Positions 18,974 through 29,620 of a stretch of 64,000 bases of DNA are shown piece after piece. The position numbers and the translations under genes were made by a program. The notes beneath the pieces are model-generated. The model was not told the DNA's origin. It saw only the letters and a list, made by a program, of their open reading frames with translations, and ran no database searches. This DNA comes from Carboxylicivirga litoralis (GTDB lineage: Bacteria; Bacteroidota; Bacteroidia; Bacteroidales; Marinilabiliaceae): NCBI RefSeq assembly GCF_025499605.1, contig NZ_JAFMVC010000012.1:62001-126000 (forward strand). Reading direction: 5' to 3'. Numbering within the stretch: position 1 is the first letter of the stretch; each line of letters starts with the position of its first letter.

Positions 18974-19388
18974 TTTCTGTTTGAATTAAGTTTTAAGATT
19001 TAAGTATTTTTTTCCTCCCTAAACTTATCTTATTAAAACTACATAACCAGCAATAGCTCTAAACTATTTTACAAAAGGTTGAATAATTTACACTAATGAA
19101 TGCTCAGATACGTTTCTGATAGAATCTGATTATCCCTAACAGTTCTTCGGCCAGCTCCCCAAGTGGAGCATTGATGCCCATAACACCAATAACCAAGCTG
19201 TTAATCAATCTTCCCCCAGGGGAAGTGCCGGAGGCGATGGGGGGAACAGACACCAACCCCCTCTCCCTTCGGGTATCTCCATCTCAACATTCCCTTCGAC
19301 TCCGCTCAGGGAGCAGCTCGATGACCACCCAAGGGGAGAATGTACATAGTATGCTATTTTAAGTTTTAGCTGCAAGCCAATGGGGGAA
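18974..19388. other. Repeat-filled intergenic region upstream of the SPFH gene
   Basis: No gene found. It holds repeat copy B (19152-19246) and then a separate stretch (about 19255-19345) with the words ccttcgactccgctcaggg, known as a common intergenic repeat type and also seen in variant form at 29621-29640. Confidence 0.6.
19152..19246. repeat. 95-bp dispersed repeat, copy B
   Basis: Same start and end words as 17501-17595 and the same orientation, with scattered substitutions. It lies just upstream of the SPFH gene's start, so the gene sits between two direct copies. Confidence 0.85.
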
Positions 19389-19427
19389 AACAAAAAAGCT
19401 CCCAATGACTTTTCAAAGGGAGCTTTT
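19389..19427 (-). terminator. Terminator of the GH97 gene
   Basis: aaaagctccc (19394-19403) pairs with gggagctttt (19418-19427); on the minus strand a T-tract follows. It lies about 25 bases past the GH97 stop. Confidence 0.8.
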
Positions 19428-19452
19428 ATCGTTTAACCAAAATTAAACCCCA

Positions 19453-21648
<2,196 letters not shown>

Positions 21649-21935
21649 CTATTTCAAGTAGATTATAAATTGCGGCAGAGGTGAATGCCAAAGATAATGA
21701 GATTTCAATCCAATTGCATACACCAAAGTACTCATCAACGCTACTTTAGTGCACACGACAACATCACACCGACAGCCATAAGCCTATCTTTCTGACAATT
21801 ACAATTACATACCTTGTATTAGACACGCCTAGTATCTTTAGAGTTTAGTTATGATTAGCATCTTAACAAACGTTTGCGATTTATACAATTCTACGACATT
21901 TGACAGTAGAAAGAAAGATAGCTCCACTATCATTT

Positions 21936-21989
21936 ATGAGAATATTCTCATGATAATTTGATTTTATGAGAATATTCTCACTATATTTG
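21936..21989 (+). promoter_or_regulatory. Twin 14-16-bp operators and promoter of the DUF134/NifX cluster
   Basis: The palindrome tgagaatattctca occurs twice, at 21937-21950 (16 bp when extended by one base each side) and 21967-21980, centres 30 bp apart (about three helical turns). TTTG at 21957-21960 and TATATTTG at 21982-21989 form a promoter with a 21-base spacer, so operator 2 lies inside the spacer and operator 1 just upstream. A dimeric repressor at both sites would block polymerase. The DUF134 protein made by the first gene is the natural candidate, not proven. Confidence 0.8.
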
Positions 21990-22007
21990 TAGGGTTAATT
22001 TGAAATT

Positions 22008-22412
22008 ATGCCAAGACGACGACGATTAAGAAAAGTAGTAGCACCTCCTGGATTCAAAGGGTATAAACCCTATGGTCACAAAGAAAATAACAGAATGGTG
22101 GAGTTGAACTACGAAGAATACGAAGCCATTAAGCTAGCAGATTATGACATCCTGAACCATGAAGAAGCCAGCAAACTAATGGGTATTTCTCGCGCTACTT
22201 TTGCCCGAATTTATGAAAGTGCCCGACGCAAAATTGCCAAAGCATTGGTTGAATCAAGTGAGATAAAAACAGTATTCGGTAATGCTCATCTCGATAACGA
22301 TTGGTTTTTATGCACCAGCTGTCATGCCCGTTTCAACCAACCTGAAAGCAATACTAACGCTTGCCCTATTTGTAAAACAAATAACATTGAACCCATTATT
22401 AATAATGATTAA
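22008..22412 (+). CDS. DUF134-family DNA-binding protein, 134 aa
   Basis: Very basic N-terminus (MPRRRRLRKV) followed by the family segment APPGFKGYKPYG, then a helix-turn-helix of sigma-region-4 type at about residues 40-85 (EEASKLMGISRATFARIYESARRK). The C-terminal part carries CTSCHARF and CPIC, a CxxC pair that could bind zinc or an Fe-S centre. DUF134 genes are often next to NifX-type and ferredoxin/MinD genes, as here. The twin palindromes 20-70 bp upstream suggest self-control of the operon. Metal or redox sensing is inferred. Confidence 0.88.
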   Translation: MPRRRRLRKVVAPPGFKGYKPYGHKENNRMVELNYEEYEAIKLADYDILNHEEASKLMGISRATFARIYESARRKIAKALVESSEIKTVFGNAHLDNDWFLCTSCHARFNQPESNTNACPICKTNNIEPIINND

Positions 22413-22423
22413 AACATTCAAAT

Positions 22424-22738
22424 ATGAATATAGTTATCACTTCAACGGGTAATACAACAGACTCAAAATTTGATTTACGCTTTGGTCGTGCTGCCTACTT
22501 CTGCGTATACAATACACACGACCAATCGACAAAATTTATTGAAAATGAGAATGCAGAAGCGCAAGGCGGTGCCGGCACCAAATCGGCTGAGAAAATCATT
22601 GAATTAGATGTCAAACGTGTTATTTCAGGTGATTTTGGGCCTAAAGCCAAAGAGCTATTGGATAAATTTAAAGTTCAGATGGTGATGTTAGATGATGGCA
22701 ACAGCACCATTGAGGCAATCATCAATAAAATATCTTAA
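22424..22738 (+). CDS. NifX/NafY-like dinitrogenase cofactor-family protein (ORP-like), 104 aa
   Basis: Small protein of the NifX/NifB-C/MTH1175 fold. It has the family start (VITSTGNTTDSKFDLRFGRAAYFCVYN), the KFIENENAEAQGGAGTKSAEKI stretch and VKRVISGDFGPKA. In Desulfovibrio the homologous orange protein binds a Mo-Cu sulfide cluster; whether this protein does so cannot be read from sequence. It follows the DUF134 gene by 11 bp and precedes a small Gly-rich protein. Confidence 0.85.
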   Translation: MNIVITSTGNTTDSKFDLRFGRAAYFCVYNTHDQSTKFIENENAEAQGGAGTKSAEKIIELDVKRVISGDFGPKAKELLDKFKVQMVMLDDGNSTIEAIINKIS

Positions 22739-22748
22739 TTAAATTATT

Positions 22749-22928
22749 ATGCCACAATTAGACGGTAGCGGACCATCGGGACAAGGTCCCGGTACCGGAA
22801 GAGGAAAAGGCAAATGCCGCACCTCTGGAAATCAAAACACTTCCTCGGCCAATAGCGGACGAGGATTGGGACGAAGAAAAGGCCGTAAAGGCGGCTTTGG
22901 ATTTAAATTCAGATCCGGAAACGATTAA
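22749..22928 (+). CDS. Small Gly/Arg/Lys-rich protein, DUF5320-like start, 59 aa
   Basis: Too short for an ordinary ORF search. The start MPQLDGSGPSGQGPGTGRGK resembles the MPRGDGTGPxGxGPxTGRG start of DUF5320-type proteins, which are usually next to NifX-type genes, and one cysteine follows (KCRTSG). The C-terminal half is basic and glycine rich (GRRKGRKGGFGF). It lies 10 bp after the NifX-like gene. The function is unknown; its conserved neighbourhood is the best reason to believe it is real. Confidence 0.75.
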   Translation: MPQLDGSGPSGQGPGTGRGKGKCRTSGNQNTSSANSGRGLGRRKGRKGGFGFKFRSGND

Positions 22929-22999
22929 TCGTTTCAGATACTTTCGAACCTGAATTTGTTTAAAATTCTGCGGTAAATTCAGGTATTAATAGAGTGGTT

Positions 23000-23030
23000 A
23001 CAGGCGACGTAAGGCGTCGCCTGTTTTTTT
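23000..23030 (+). terminator. Strong terminator inside the DUF134/NifX/MinD cluster
   Basis: Ten-base perfect stem acaggcgacg/cgtcgcctgt (23000-23009, 23015-23024) with loop taagg and seven T. It separates the first three genes from the next, whose ATG is only 18 bases downstream, so downstream genes rely on read-through or on a promoter not seen here. Confidence 0.85.
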
Positions 23031-23047
23031 ATTTCAAACAACCTGTC

Positions 23048-23755
23048 ATGAAGAAGTCAACCCTTAATTTTTTTATTGATGCACTCCTGTTTTTCAGCTT
23101 GTGCGCTATAATAGGCATAGGTTTACTAATTAAATACACCTTACCATCGGGTCAGGATAGATGGGCCATATATGGAAACAATCATGAGTTTTTGTTTTTA
23201 AATATGGATCGACACCAATGGGGCGACATTCATTTTGCAGTCAGCATTGTTATGATAATGCTGCTGATTCTGCACATTGTTCTTCATTGGCAATTTGTCT
23301 CTACCGTATTTAGGCGCCTCGTAAATCACTCACCTATAAAACTATTGACAGGTACAGTGTTTGGTTTTATTGCAATTATTTTAATCGCCTTTCCTTTTTT
23401 TATCACCCCTACACAAGTTGAGGGAGGGCAACACCTGCAACATACAAAACATCTAACAAGCATAAAGACTGAAATTGAACATAGGGAAAATCTACCCGTA
23501 CAAAACAAATCTAGTAACCATAGTATTTCTGAAGAATCAAATCAGGCGGAACACCAACATCGCTATGAAATAAATGGACAAATGACTTTAGCCGAGGTTA
23601 GCCGCAAATACGATGTACCAATCAACATTATTAAAACGCAACTGAAGTTAGAAAGTGCTAACGCCAACGAAAGATTAGGGCGCCTGAAAAAACAGTATGG
23701 CTTTACCATGTCTGAAATAGAAGATATTATAAGTAATTACCACCAAAAACAGTAA
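23048..23755 (+). CDS. Membrane protein with DUF4405-like heme-type segment and C-terminal helical module, 235 aa
   Basis: Three hydrophobic segments at about residues 10-30, 60-85 and 95-120. Histidines in IHFAVS and ILHIVLHW resemble the heme-ligand pattern of DUF4405 cytochrome-like proteins. After a polar linker, residues about 170-235 carry a module starting INGQMTLAEVSRKYDVPINI and containing ERLGRLKKQYGF, which I recognise from C-termini of several NapH-type ferredoxin membrane proteins. The open frame begins at 22994 but that start lies before the terminator, so ATG 23048 is preferred. Likely a membrane electron partner of the Fe-S proteins. Confidence 0.68.
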   Translation: MKKSTLNFFIDALLFFSLCAIIGIGLLIKYTLPSGQDRWAIYGNNHEFLFLNMDRHQWGDIHFAVSIVMIMLLILHIVLHWQFVSTVFRRLVNHSPIKLLTGTVFGFIAIILIAFPFFITPTQVEGGQHLQHTKHLTSIKTEIEHRENLPVQNKSSNHSISEESNQAEHQHRYEINGQMTLAEVSRKYDVPINIIKTQLKLESANANERLGRLKKQYGFTMSEIEDIISNYHQKQ

Positions 23756-23762
23756 TCATTCA

Positions 23763-24629
23763 ATGAATATCGATTGCTATAAATGTCATCATCGCAATAT
23801 TATTAAGCTAGTTGATAAACACACGATTGATGTACAAGTCAAAGCAGAACAAATAGGCCATTTAACCAACTTACTGCACAAACATGGTGACGAAAGTAAT
23901 GTACTCGTCTCCACCCTGGTTCATCGTGAAGCACGTAACCTTCTCCAATCCGATGATTTTTACCTGAACGAAAAAGACAAAGCCAACAAGCTTTTGCTCA
24001 ACAATTATCAACATTGGGAAAACATAGTAAAACAAAGTTCGATTCCTTATTACACAGCCTTGAAGCTGGCCATCATCGGTAATATTATCGATTACGGCGC
24101 TCACTCTGTCCCCGATGATATAGAGCAATATATCAACGAAAAGTTGTCATGCTCCATTTCTCTCGATGAATCAAATAAGTTATTTAATGAAATAACAAAT
24201 GCGAAAAAAGTATTGTACCTGGGCGATAACTGTGGTGAAATTGTTTTTGACAAACTCTTTCTCGAAACCATCAATCACTCCAATGTCACCTTTGCTGTGA
24301 GGGGTTTACCGGTTATTAACGATGTAACCCAACGAGAGGCAGATATGGTAGGCATGAATAAAGTGGCAAAAGTTATCTCCAATGGTTTTGACGCTCCTTC
24401 TACCCTATTGGAATACTGCAGTTTGGAATTCAAGGAAGCATTTGATTCGGCTGATATAATCATCTCCAAAGGACAAGGTAATCTGGAAGGTTTACTGCAT
24501 AACGATGACCCGCGATTATACTTTTTACTAACTGCCAAATGCCATTACATCGCCAGTATTATGGATGTTACTAAAGGCGACTTAGTGGTTACAAACGCAA
24601 GCTCAATTAAACGAAATCAATGGCTGTAA
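23763..24629 (+). CDS. DUF89/ARMT1-family protein, 288 aa
   Basis: Metal-dependent phosphatase-like family with archaeal relatives (AF1104 type). The N-terminal CYKCHH is the CxxC metal motif, and GDNCGEIVFD, RGLPVINDVT and ADIIISKGQGNLEGL are the conserved blocks. The full length of about 290 aa matches the stand-alone microbial type. It overlaps the next gene by 10 bp, so translation is coupled. DUF89 genes often sit with such MinD/NifX sets; a role in cleaning damaged metabolites or cofactors is only inferred. Confidence 0.85.
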   Translation: MNIDCYKCHHRNIIKLVDKHTIDVQVKAEQIGHLTNLLHKHGDESNVLVSTLVHREARNLLQSDDFYLNEKDKANKLLLNNYQHWENIVKQSSIPYYTALKLAIIGNIIDYGAHSVPDDIEQYINEKLSCSISLDESNKLFNEITNAKKVLYLGDNCGEIVFDKLFLETINHSNVTFAVRGLPVINDVTQREADMVGMNKVAKVISNGFDAPSTLLEYCSLEFKEAFDSADIIISKGQGNLEGLLHNDDPRLYFLLTAKCHYIASIMDVTKGDLVVTNASSIKRNQWL

Positions 24630-25501
24630 AAATTGCAATAGCAAGTGGTAAGGGTGGAACAGGAAAAACAACAGTTTCGTTGAACCTATTCCATTATTTC
24701 AGGCAGGTTCTTGATACATCAGTTCAATTAATCGATTGTGATGTGGAAGAACCGAACGATAAACTCTTTTTAAATGATCATCAAGCTCAAAAAATACAAA
24801 CGGTCAATCAGCTGATACCGCAAATTGACACTAACAATTGTACGTTTTGTCGCCAATGCGTAGAATATTGTGAGTTCAATGCCATCGTGGTCATTCCTCC
24901 TGCTCAGTTTGCCGAAGTAAATCCGGCTCTGTGCCATTCGTGCGGCGCTTGTCTTCATGCCTGCAACACGCCCAATGCCATTGTTGAGCAGGCCCATCCA
25001 ATCGGTCAGATACAGAACTATACCGAGAATGGGGAGCTAAACTTTATTGAAGGACGTCTCAATATAGGTTCAGCTATGCAAACTATGCTGATTAAAGAAG
25101 TCATTAAAAGCCCAACCGTCAATGCTGATATTCAATTGTTGGATTCACCTCCCGGAACGAGTTGCCCGGTGGTAGCTACCGTCAATAATGTCGACTACTG
25201 CATATTAGTCACCGAACCAAGCCCTTTTGGCCTCCACGATTTAAAGCTAATGGTCGATTTATTGCATGAACTCAATGTGCCATTTGGAGTAATCATTAAT
25301 AAATCAGATAATCATTATCCGGAAATGGATGCCTACTTCGAAGAGCAAAACATTGAAGTATTAGGGCGTATACCCTTCTCTACCGAATATGCGAAACGGT
25401 ATGCACAAGGCCGAATCTTTGAAAATATACCCAAGGATGTTGAAGAAGCCTACAAAGAAATAATATCAAAACTGCAAACTAAGGTCTGTTACTATGCATG
25501 A
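24620..25501 (+). CDS. MinD-type ATPase with inserted 2[4Fe-4S] ferredoxin domain, first copy, 293 aa
   Basis: Deviant Walker A KGGTGKTT at residues 11-18. Inserted ferredoxin: C74, C77, C80, C84 and C105, C108, C111, C115 (CTFCRQCVEYC and CHSCGACLHAC). The switch II region is LLDSPPGTSCP. Related proteins (the MinD pair in the Desulfovibrio ORP operon, and nucleotide-binding Fe-S ATPases) are thought to load metal clusters. It overlaps the DUF89 gene by 10 bp and the next gene by 8 bp. Confidence 0.88.
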   Translation: MAVKIAIASGKGGTGKTTVSLNLFHYFRQVLDTSVQLIDCDVEEPNDKLFLNDHQAQKIQTVNQLIPQIDTNNCTFCRQCVEYCEFNAIVVIPPAQFAEVNPALCHSCGACLHACNTPNAIVEQAHPIGQIQNYTENGELNFIEGRLNIGSAMQTMLIKEVIKSPTVNADIQLLDSPPGTSCPVVATVNNVDYCILVTEPSPFGLHDLKLMVDLLHELNVPFGVIINKSDNHYPEMDAYFEEQNIEVLGRIPFSTEYAKRYAQGRIFENIPKDVEEAYKEIISKLQTKVCYYA

Positions 25502-26381
25502 AATAACAGTATTGAGTGGTAAAGGTGGCACCGGTAAAACAACAATTACAGGCGCTCTGGCAGCGCTTGCCGAGTCTGTGGTCATTTGTGACAACGATGT
25601 GGATGCGGCCGACCTTTTTCTACTGCTGCAACCCAACATACAACAGAGAGAACCTTTTATTAGTGGTAATACGGCAAGCATCAATACAGAGGCTTGTAAT
25701 CAATGCGGACTCTGCCAAAGCAACTGCCGCTTTGATGCCATTCAACAAACTGATAAAGGCTATTACCACATTGATCCATTCGCTTGCGAAGGTTGTCGGC
25801 TATGTGAAAGACTTTGTCCACAATCGGCCATCACATCAAGTAAAAACGATGGCAACACGTGGTTTATGTCCGACACACGCTTTGGAACTTTTGTGCATGC
25901 CCAAATGGGGCCAGGAGAAGAAAACTCGGGTAAGCTGGTGAGCTTCATTCGTAAACAAGCAAAAGAAACAGCGGCAAAAAACAATGCCGGCTATATCATA
26001 AACGATGGACCTCCCGGAATTGGCTGTCCGGTTATTGCCTCCTTATCCGGCACCAAGCAGGTGCTGCTGGTCATTGAACCAACGCAAAGTGGCTGGCACG
26101 ATGCCGAACGTCTGATACAACTAATCAGGCAATTTCAAATTCCAGTAACAGCCGTTATCAATAAAGCAGGCCTACATGAAGCAATGGAGCAACACATTGA
26201 AGAACAACTAATATCACATGATATTCCATTAATAGCCAAAATACCCTACAGTCAAGTATTCAGGCAAGCGATGCTCAATCTGCAAACCATTGTTGAATAT
26301 GCACCTGACTCAGAGGAAAGTCAACTAATTAAAAAGGTGTGGAACACCTTAGCAGCTAATAAAACACAAATAACAAACTAA
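25494..26381 (+). CDS. MinD-type ATPase with inserted 2[4Fe-4S] ferredoxin domain, second copy, 295 aa
   Basis: Walker A SGKGGTGKTT at residues 8-17; ferredoxin cysteines C68, C71, C74, C78 and C98, C101, C104, C108 (CNQCGLCQSNC, CEGCRLCERLC). The sequence is a clear paralogue of the preceding gene and both could form a heterodimer, as proposed for the paired MinD proteins of ORP systems. ATG 25494 overlaps the upstream coding region by 8 bp. Confidence 0.88.
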   Translation: MHEITVLSGKGGTGKTTITGALAALAESVVICDNDVDAADLFLLLQPNIQQREPFISGNTASINTEACNQCGLCQSNCRFDAIQQTDKGYYHIDPFACEGCRLCERLCPQSAITSSKNDGNTWFMSDTRFGTFVHAQMGPGEENSGKLVSFIRKQAKETAAKNNAGYIINDGPPGIGCPVIASLSGTKQVLLVIEPTQSGWHDAERLIQLIRQFQIPVTAVINKAGLHEAMEQHIEEQLISHDIPLIAKIPYSQVFRQAMLNLQTIVEYAPDSEESQLIKKVWNTLAANKTQITN

Positions 26382-26393
26382 ATACAAGATAAG

Positions 26394-27218
26394 ATGTCTG
26401 AATATTCAATGGTAAAACCCATCCAGGAAGAAAAGCTTCTAAAGGATGTAAAAAACGTCATCCTGGTTGCTTCGGGCAAAGGAGGCGTTGGTAAATCAAC
26501 AGTTGCTGCCAATTTGGCTATCAGCTTATCGCGCGAAGGATTAAAAACCGGACTGTTAGATGCTGACTTATACGGCCCATCAACACCCATTCAGTTTGGC
26601 ATTGATGAAATGAAGCCCAGCTTAACACAGCACAATGGCAAAAATTACATTGAGCCCATCGAGAAATATGGTGTCAAATTAATGTCTATTGGCCTGCTAA
26701 CTAATAAAGAAGATGCCATGATATGGCGCGGCCCGATGGCCTCCAAAACACTGAAGCAAATTATTAATGATACGCTTTGGGGCGAGTTGGATGTATTGGT
26801 GATTGACATGCCCCCCGGCACAGGTGACATCTGCATCACCCTGGCGCAGGATATTAAACAGGCACAGGCGTTAGTGGTTATCACACCTCAACAATTGGCC
26901 GTAGCCGATGGACGTAAAGCCTTAACTATGTTTAACCACCCAACCATTGCAATGCCCGTTGTTGGTATTGTTGAGAACATGGCCTGGTTTACGCCAGCAG
27001 CCCACCCCGACGAACGCTATACTATTTTTGGCAAAGGAGGTGGTCAACAGCTGGCCAATGAATTTGCTGTGCCGTTGATTGCTCAAATCCCACTGGTAAT
27101 GGACATAGAAGAAATGAGCGACACCGGTAAAAGCATCTATCATTCTAACGACAAAACGCTTCACCAGGCATTTGAAAAATTAGCAGTTGATGTCATTAAA
27201 CAATTAAGACATGTTTAA
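26394..27218 (+). CDS. Mrp/NBP35-family ATPase without CxxC, 274 aa
   Basis: P-loop scaffold ATPase. Walker A GKGGVGKST at about residues 28-36, DADLYGPSTP and MPPGTGD are typical of Mrp. It lacks the N-terminal DUF59 (MIP18) domain, and at the place of the usual PxCG cysteine pair it reads WFTPAAHPDERYTIFGKGGG, the cysteine-free form common in Bacteroidota Mrp proteins. In the ORP gene set of Desulfovibrio an Mrp-type protein is likewise present. Last gene of the cluster; a strong terminator follows. Confidence 0.9.
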   Translation: MSEYSMVKPIQEEKLLKDVKNVILVASGKGGVGKSTVAANLAISLSREGLKTGLLDADLYGPSTPIQFGIDEMKPSLTQHNGKNYIEPIEKYGVKLMSIGLLTNKEDAMIWRGPMASKTLKQIINDTLWGELDVLVIDMPPGTGDICITLAQDIKQAQALVVITPQQLAVADGRKALTMFNHPTIAMPVVGIVENMAWFTPAAHPDERYTIFGKGGGQQLANEFAVPLIAQIPLVMDIEEMSDTGKSIYHSNDKTLHQAFEKLAVDVIKQLRHV

Positions 27219-27255
27219 TAACTGATGCGGTTATTTATTGGATTTATAAAATGTG

Positions 27256-27286
27256 AAGGGACTTCGGCGGAAGTCCCTTTTTTTGT
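27256..27286 (+). terminator. Terminator after the Mrp gene
   Basis: aagggactt (27256-27264) pairs with aagtccctt (27271-27279) and is followed by T-rich sequence. Confidence 0.9.
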
Positions 27287-27329
27287 TGCCTTATCTTTTT
27301 TCTATCTTTAAGCAAAATCAACATACATC

Positions 27330-28016
27330 ATGAGATATACAATTATATTATTCGCGCTATTAGCCATCGCCATCAACACTAATGCCCAAACCGTAAAAGC
27401 CATTACACAACATGGCGAAACAGTGGTATTATTTGAAAATGGCACCTGGAAATACGAAAAAGATATTCAACAAACGACACCTCCTACCACAAATGGAGCA
27501 GTGGCAGCTGCAGCTCCTGTTGCTACTACTGCGACGCCGGAAATAGCACATAGCGGCATTAATGCAACCAAGGAAGCCACATCGGAAAAAACGGAAATTT
27601 ACAATGCGGTGAGTAAAAAGCTATCGCGCTTCTTCGGTGAAGAAAAAGGTCGGGTACGCTGTTCGGCTACTGCCAGTAATAACAAAGGCACCATCAGCCT
27701 CAACTTTGAATTTATGATGCAGCTGGGCGATGCCAACCGCTATTTTGGTTACTCAGCAAAAGATCGAACCATGACACTTGAATTATCAGATGGAACAAGT
27801 ATTACAGGCACCTTTACTGAAGGTATTGAAGAGAAATTTATTGAAAAATGGAACGTCTCTTATTATAAAGCTGGTATTATACTAAGTGAACAAGATGTTG
27901 TTAAATTGCTTCAAAACAATACTATCCGCATGACCATCGACTGGAAAAAACTGGAGGAAGAATACCAGATTGATAATATCGAAGGTATTAAACAATTACT
28001 AATCGAAGTCATTTAA
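27330..28016 (+). CDS. Secreted protein of unknown function, DUF3157-like N-terminus, 228 aa
   Basis: Signal peptide MRYTIILFALLAIAINTNAQ. Right after it, ITQHGETVVLFENGTWKYE resembles the small DUF3157 motif (xxGxxVxLxxDGTW). A Thr/Pro/Ala-rich linker (about residues 50-80) follows, then a folded domain of about 150 residues without a recognised family. Its stop codon directly abuts the patatin gene ATG, so the two are translated together. A weak TATCTTTA -7 box lies upstream. Confidence 0.7.
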   Translation: MRYTIILFALLAIAINTNAQTVKAITQHGETVVLFENGTWKYEKDIQQTTPPTTNGAVAAAAPVATTATPEIAHSGINATKEATSEKTEIYNAVSKKLSRFFGEEKGRVRCSATASNNKGTISLNFEFMMQLGDANRYFGYSAKDRTMTLELSDGTSITGTFTEGIEEKFIEKWNVSYYKAGIILSEQDVVKLLQNNTIRMTIDWKKLEEEYQIDNIEGIKQLLIEVI

Positions 28017-28802
28017 ATGAAGCATTTGGGTAAAGTTGGTTTAGCACTAGGAGGTGGTGGAGCTAAAGGGTTTGCACACATTGGAGTTTTAAAAGCTTTA
28101 GAAGACTACCAGGTTCCTGTTCATCAGTTGGCTGGCACAAGTATGGGTGCCATTGTTGGTGTGCTCTATGCGGCAGGTTTTAAGGCTGATGAAATATTAG
28201 AGTTGCTGCGCGAAGAAAAAGTTTGGAACTGGTTTAAGCTGGATATTCTCAAAGGCGGATTGGTTAATTTGAACGGCGCCAAGGAAGCTCTGGAGAAACA
28301 TATTGGGCACAGCAGTTTTGAGCAGTTGAGCATGCCTTTCAGCGTAACAGCCAGTAACCTCAATACTGGAAAGCTAAAAGTCATCAACCAGGGACAACAG
28401 TTATTCGATTGGGTAATGGCCAGCTGTAGCGTACCGGTTGCTTTTTCCCCTGTCACAATTGACGGTCATACCTATGTTGATGGAGGGCTATTTATGAACC
28501 TTCCGGTTGAACCCATTATGTATTCGTGCGACACGGTGATTGGCTCCAGTGTGATTATTGACAAGAAAATGGAGGTATCTATGAATCCTAAAGATGTGGC
28601 CGAACGCGTTTTTAATTTATCCATTATCCATAATCAACGCAGTAGTAAGCTGCATTGCGACTATTATTTTGAGTTCAAAAAGCTAAATGATTTTTCCATG
28701 TGGGATTTTCATAGGTTTGAAGACATTGTGAATATCGGCTATAAAACAGCTAAAAAGAAGATTGAAAAAGAAATGCTTCCTGCACCGATCAACGACAACT
28801 AA
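28017..28802 (+). CDS. Patatin-like phospholipase (RssA type), 261 aa
   Basis: Lipid acyl hydrolase with Ser-Asp dyad: the oxyanion hole GGGGAKG is at residues 12-18, the nucleophile S42 in GTSMG and the catalytic Asp D155 in YVDGGLF. No signal peptide, so cytoplasmic. ATG begins the base after the upstream stop, and an AIM24-like gene follows 28 bp later. Confidence 0.92.
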   Translation: MKHLGKVGLALGGGGAKGFAHIGVLKALEDYQVPVHQLAGTSMGAIVGVLYAAGFKADEILELLREEKVWNWFKLDILKGGLVNLNGAKEALEKHIGHSSFEQLSMPFSVTASNLNTGKLKVINQGQQLFDWVMASCSVPVAFSPVTIDGHTYVDGGLFMNLPVEPIMYSCDTVIGSSVIIDKKMEVSMNPKDVAERVFNLSIIHNQRSSKLHCDYYFEFKKLNDFSMWDFHRFEDIVNIGYKTAKKKIEKEMLPAPINDN

Positions 28803-28830
28803 ACGATAATAAACTTAAAAGACTTTAACA

Positions 28831-29598
28831 ATGAATTCACACGAAATAGATTACGAAATTAAAGGTCACGATGTTCAATTTGTTGAAGTTGAACTTGACC
28901 CACATGAAACGGTAATTGCCGAAGCTGGCGCTATGTTATACATGGAAGAAGGCATTCAGTTCGAAACCAAAATGGGTGATGGTTCTAACCCGTCTCAAGG
29001 TTTTTTAGGTAAGCTGGCAGCCGGAGCTTCGCGCTTAATTACGGGCGAATCGCTTTTCATCACGCATTTTACACACATAGGGTATGGTAAAAAACGTGTG
29101 GCTTTTTCAGCTCCTTACCCCGGCACCATCGTGCCGCTTGACTTAAACCAATTGGGCGGACGTGTTATAGTTCAGAAAGATGCCTTTTTATGTGCCGCTT
29201 TGGGCACTCGTTTATCAATGCATTTTAACAAAAAAATCGGTGCAGGCTTCTTTGGTGGTGAAGGTTTTATCCTTCAGAAACTGGAAGGCGATGGTAAAGC
29301 CTTTATTCATGCTGGTGGCACACTGGTTGAAAAAGAGTTGAATGGTGAAACACTGCGTGTGGATACCGGTTGTGTAGTGGGTTTTACCGAGGGAATCGAT
29401 TTTAGCATTGAATCGGCTGGCGGATTAAAGTCAATGGTATTTGGTGGTGAAGGTCTATTTCTGGCAACACTCCGTGGAACAGGAAAAGTATGGTTGCAGT
29501 CAATGCCGATTAATAAATTAATCAGAGCCATTGCTCCGCGAGGACGCAATGCTGGAAAAGAAAGCAGCGGCGGTTTATTAAACGAGATTTTTGAGTAA
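28831..29598 (+). CDS. AIM24/TIGR00266-family protein, 255 aa
   Basis: Beta-helix-like protein of the AIM24 family. The start with [20 protein letters not shown] and [19 protein letters not shown] are the family's signatures. Bacterial members have no firm biochemical role. Its gene is likely co-transcribed with the patatin gene and is followed by a 175-bp nested inverted repeat. Confidence 0.9.
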   Translation: MNSHEIDYEIKGHDVQFVEVELDPHETVIAEAGAMLYMEEGIQFETKMGDGSNPSQGFLGKLAAGASRLITGESLFITHFTHIGYGKKRVAFSAPYPGTIVPLDLNQLGGRVIVQKDAFLCAALGTRLSMHFNKKIGAGFFGGEGFILQKLEGDGKAFIHAGGTLVEKELNGETLRVDTGCVVGFTEGIDFSIESAGGLKSMVFGGEGLFLATLRGTGKVWLQSMPINKLIRAIAPRGRNAGKESSGGLLNEIFE

Positions 29599-29620
29599 AC
29601 AAAAAACTAAACACAGCTTT

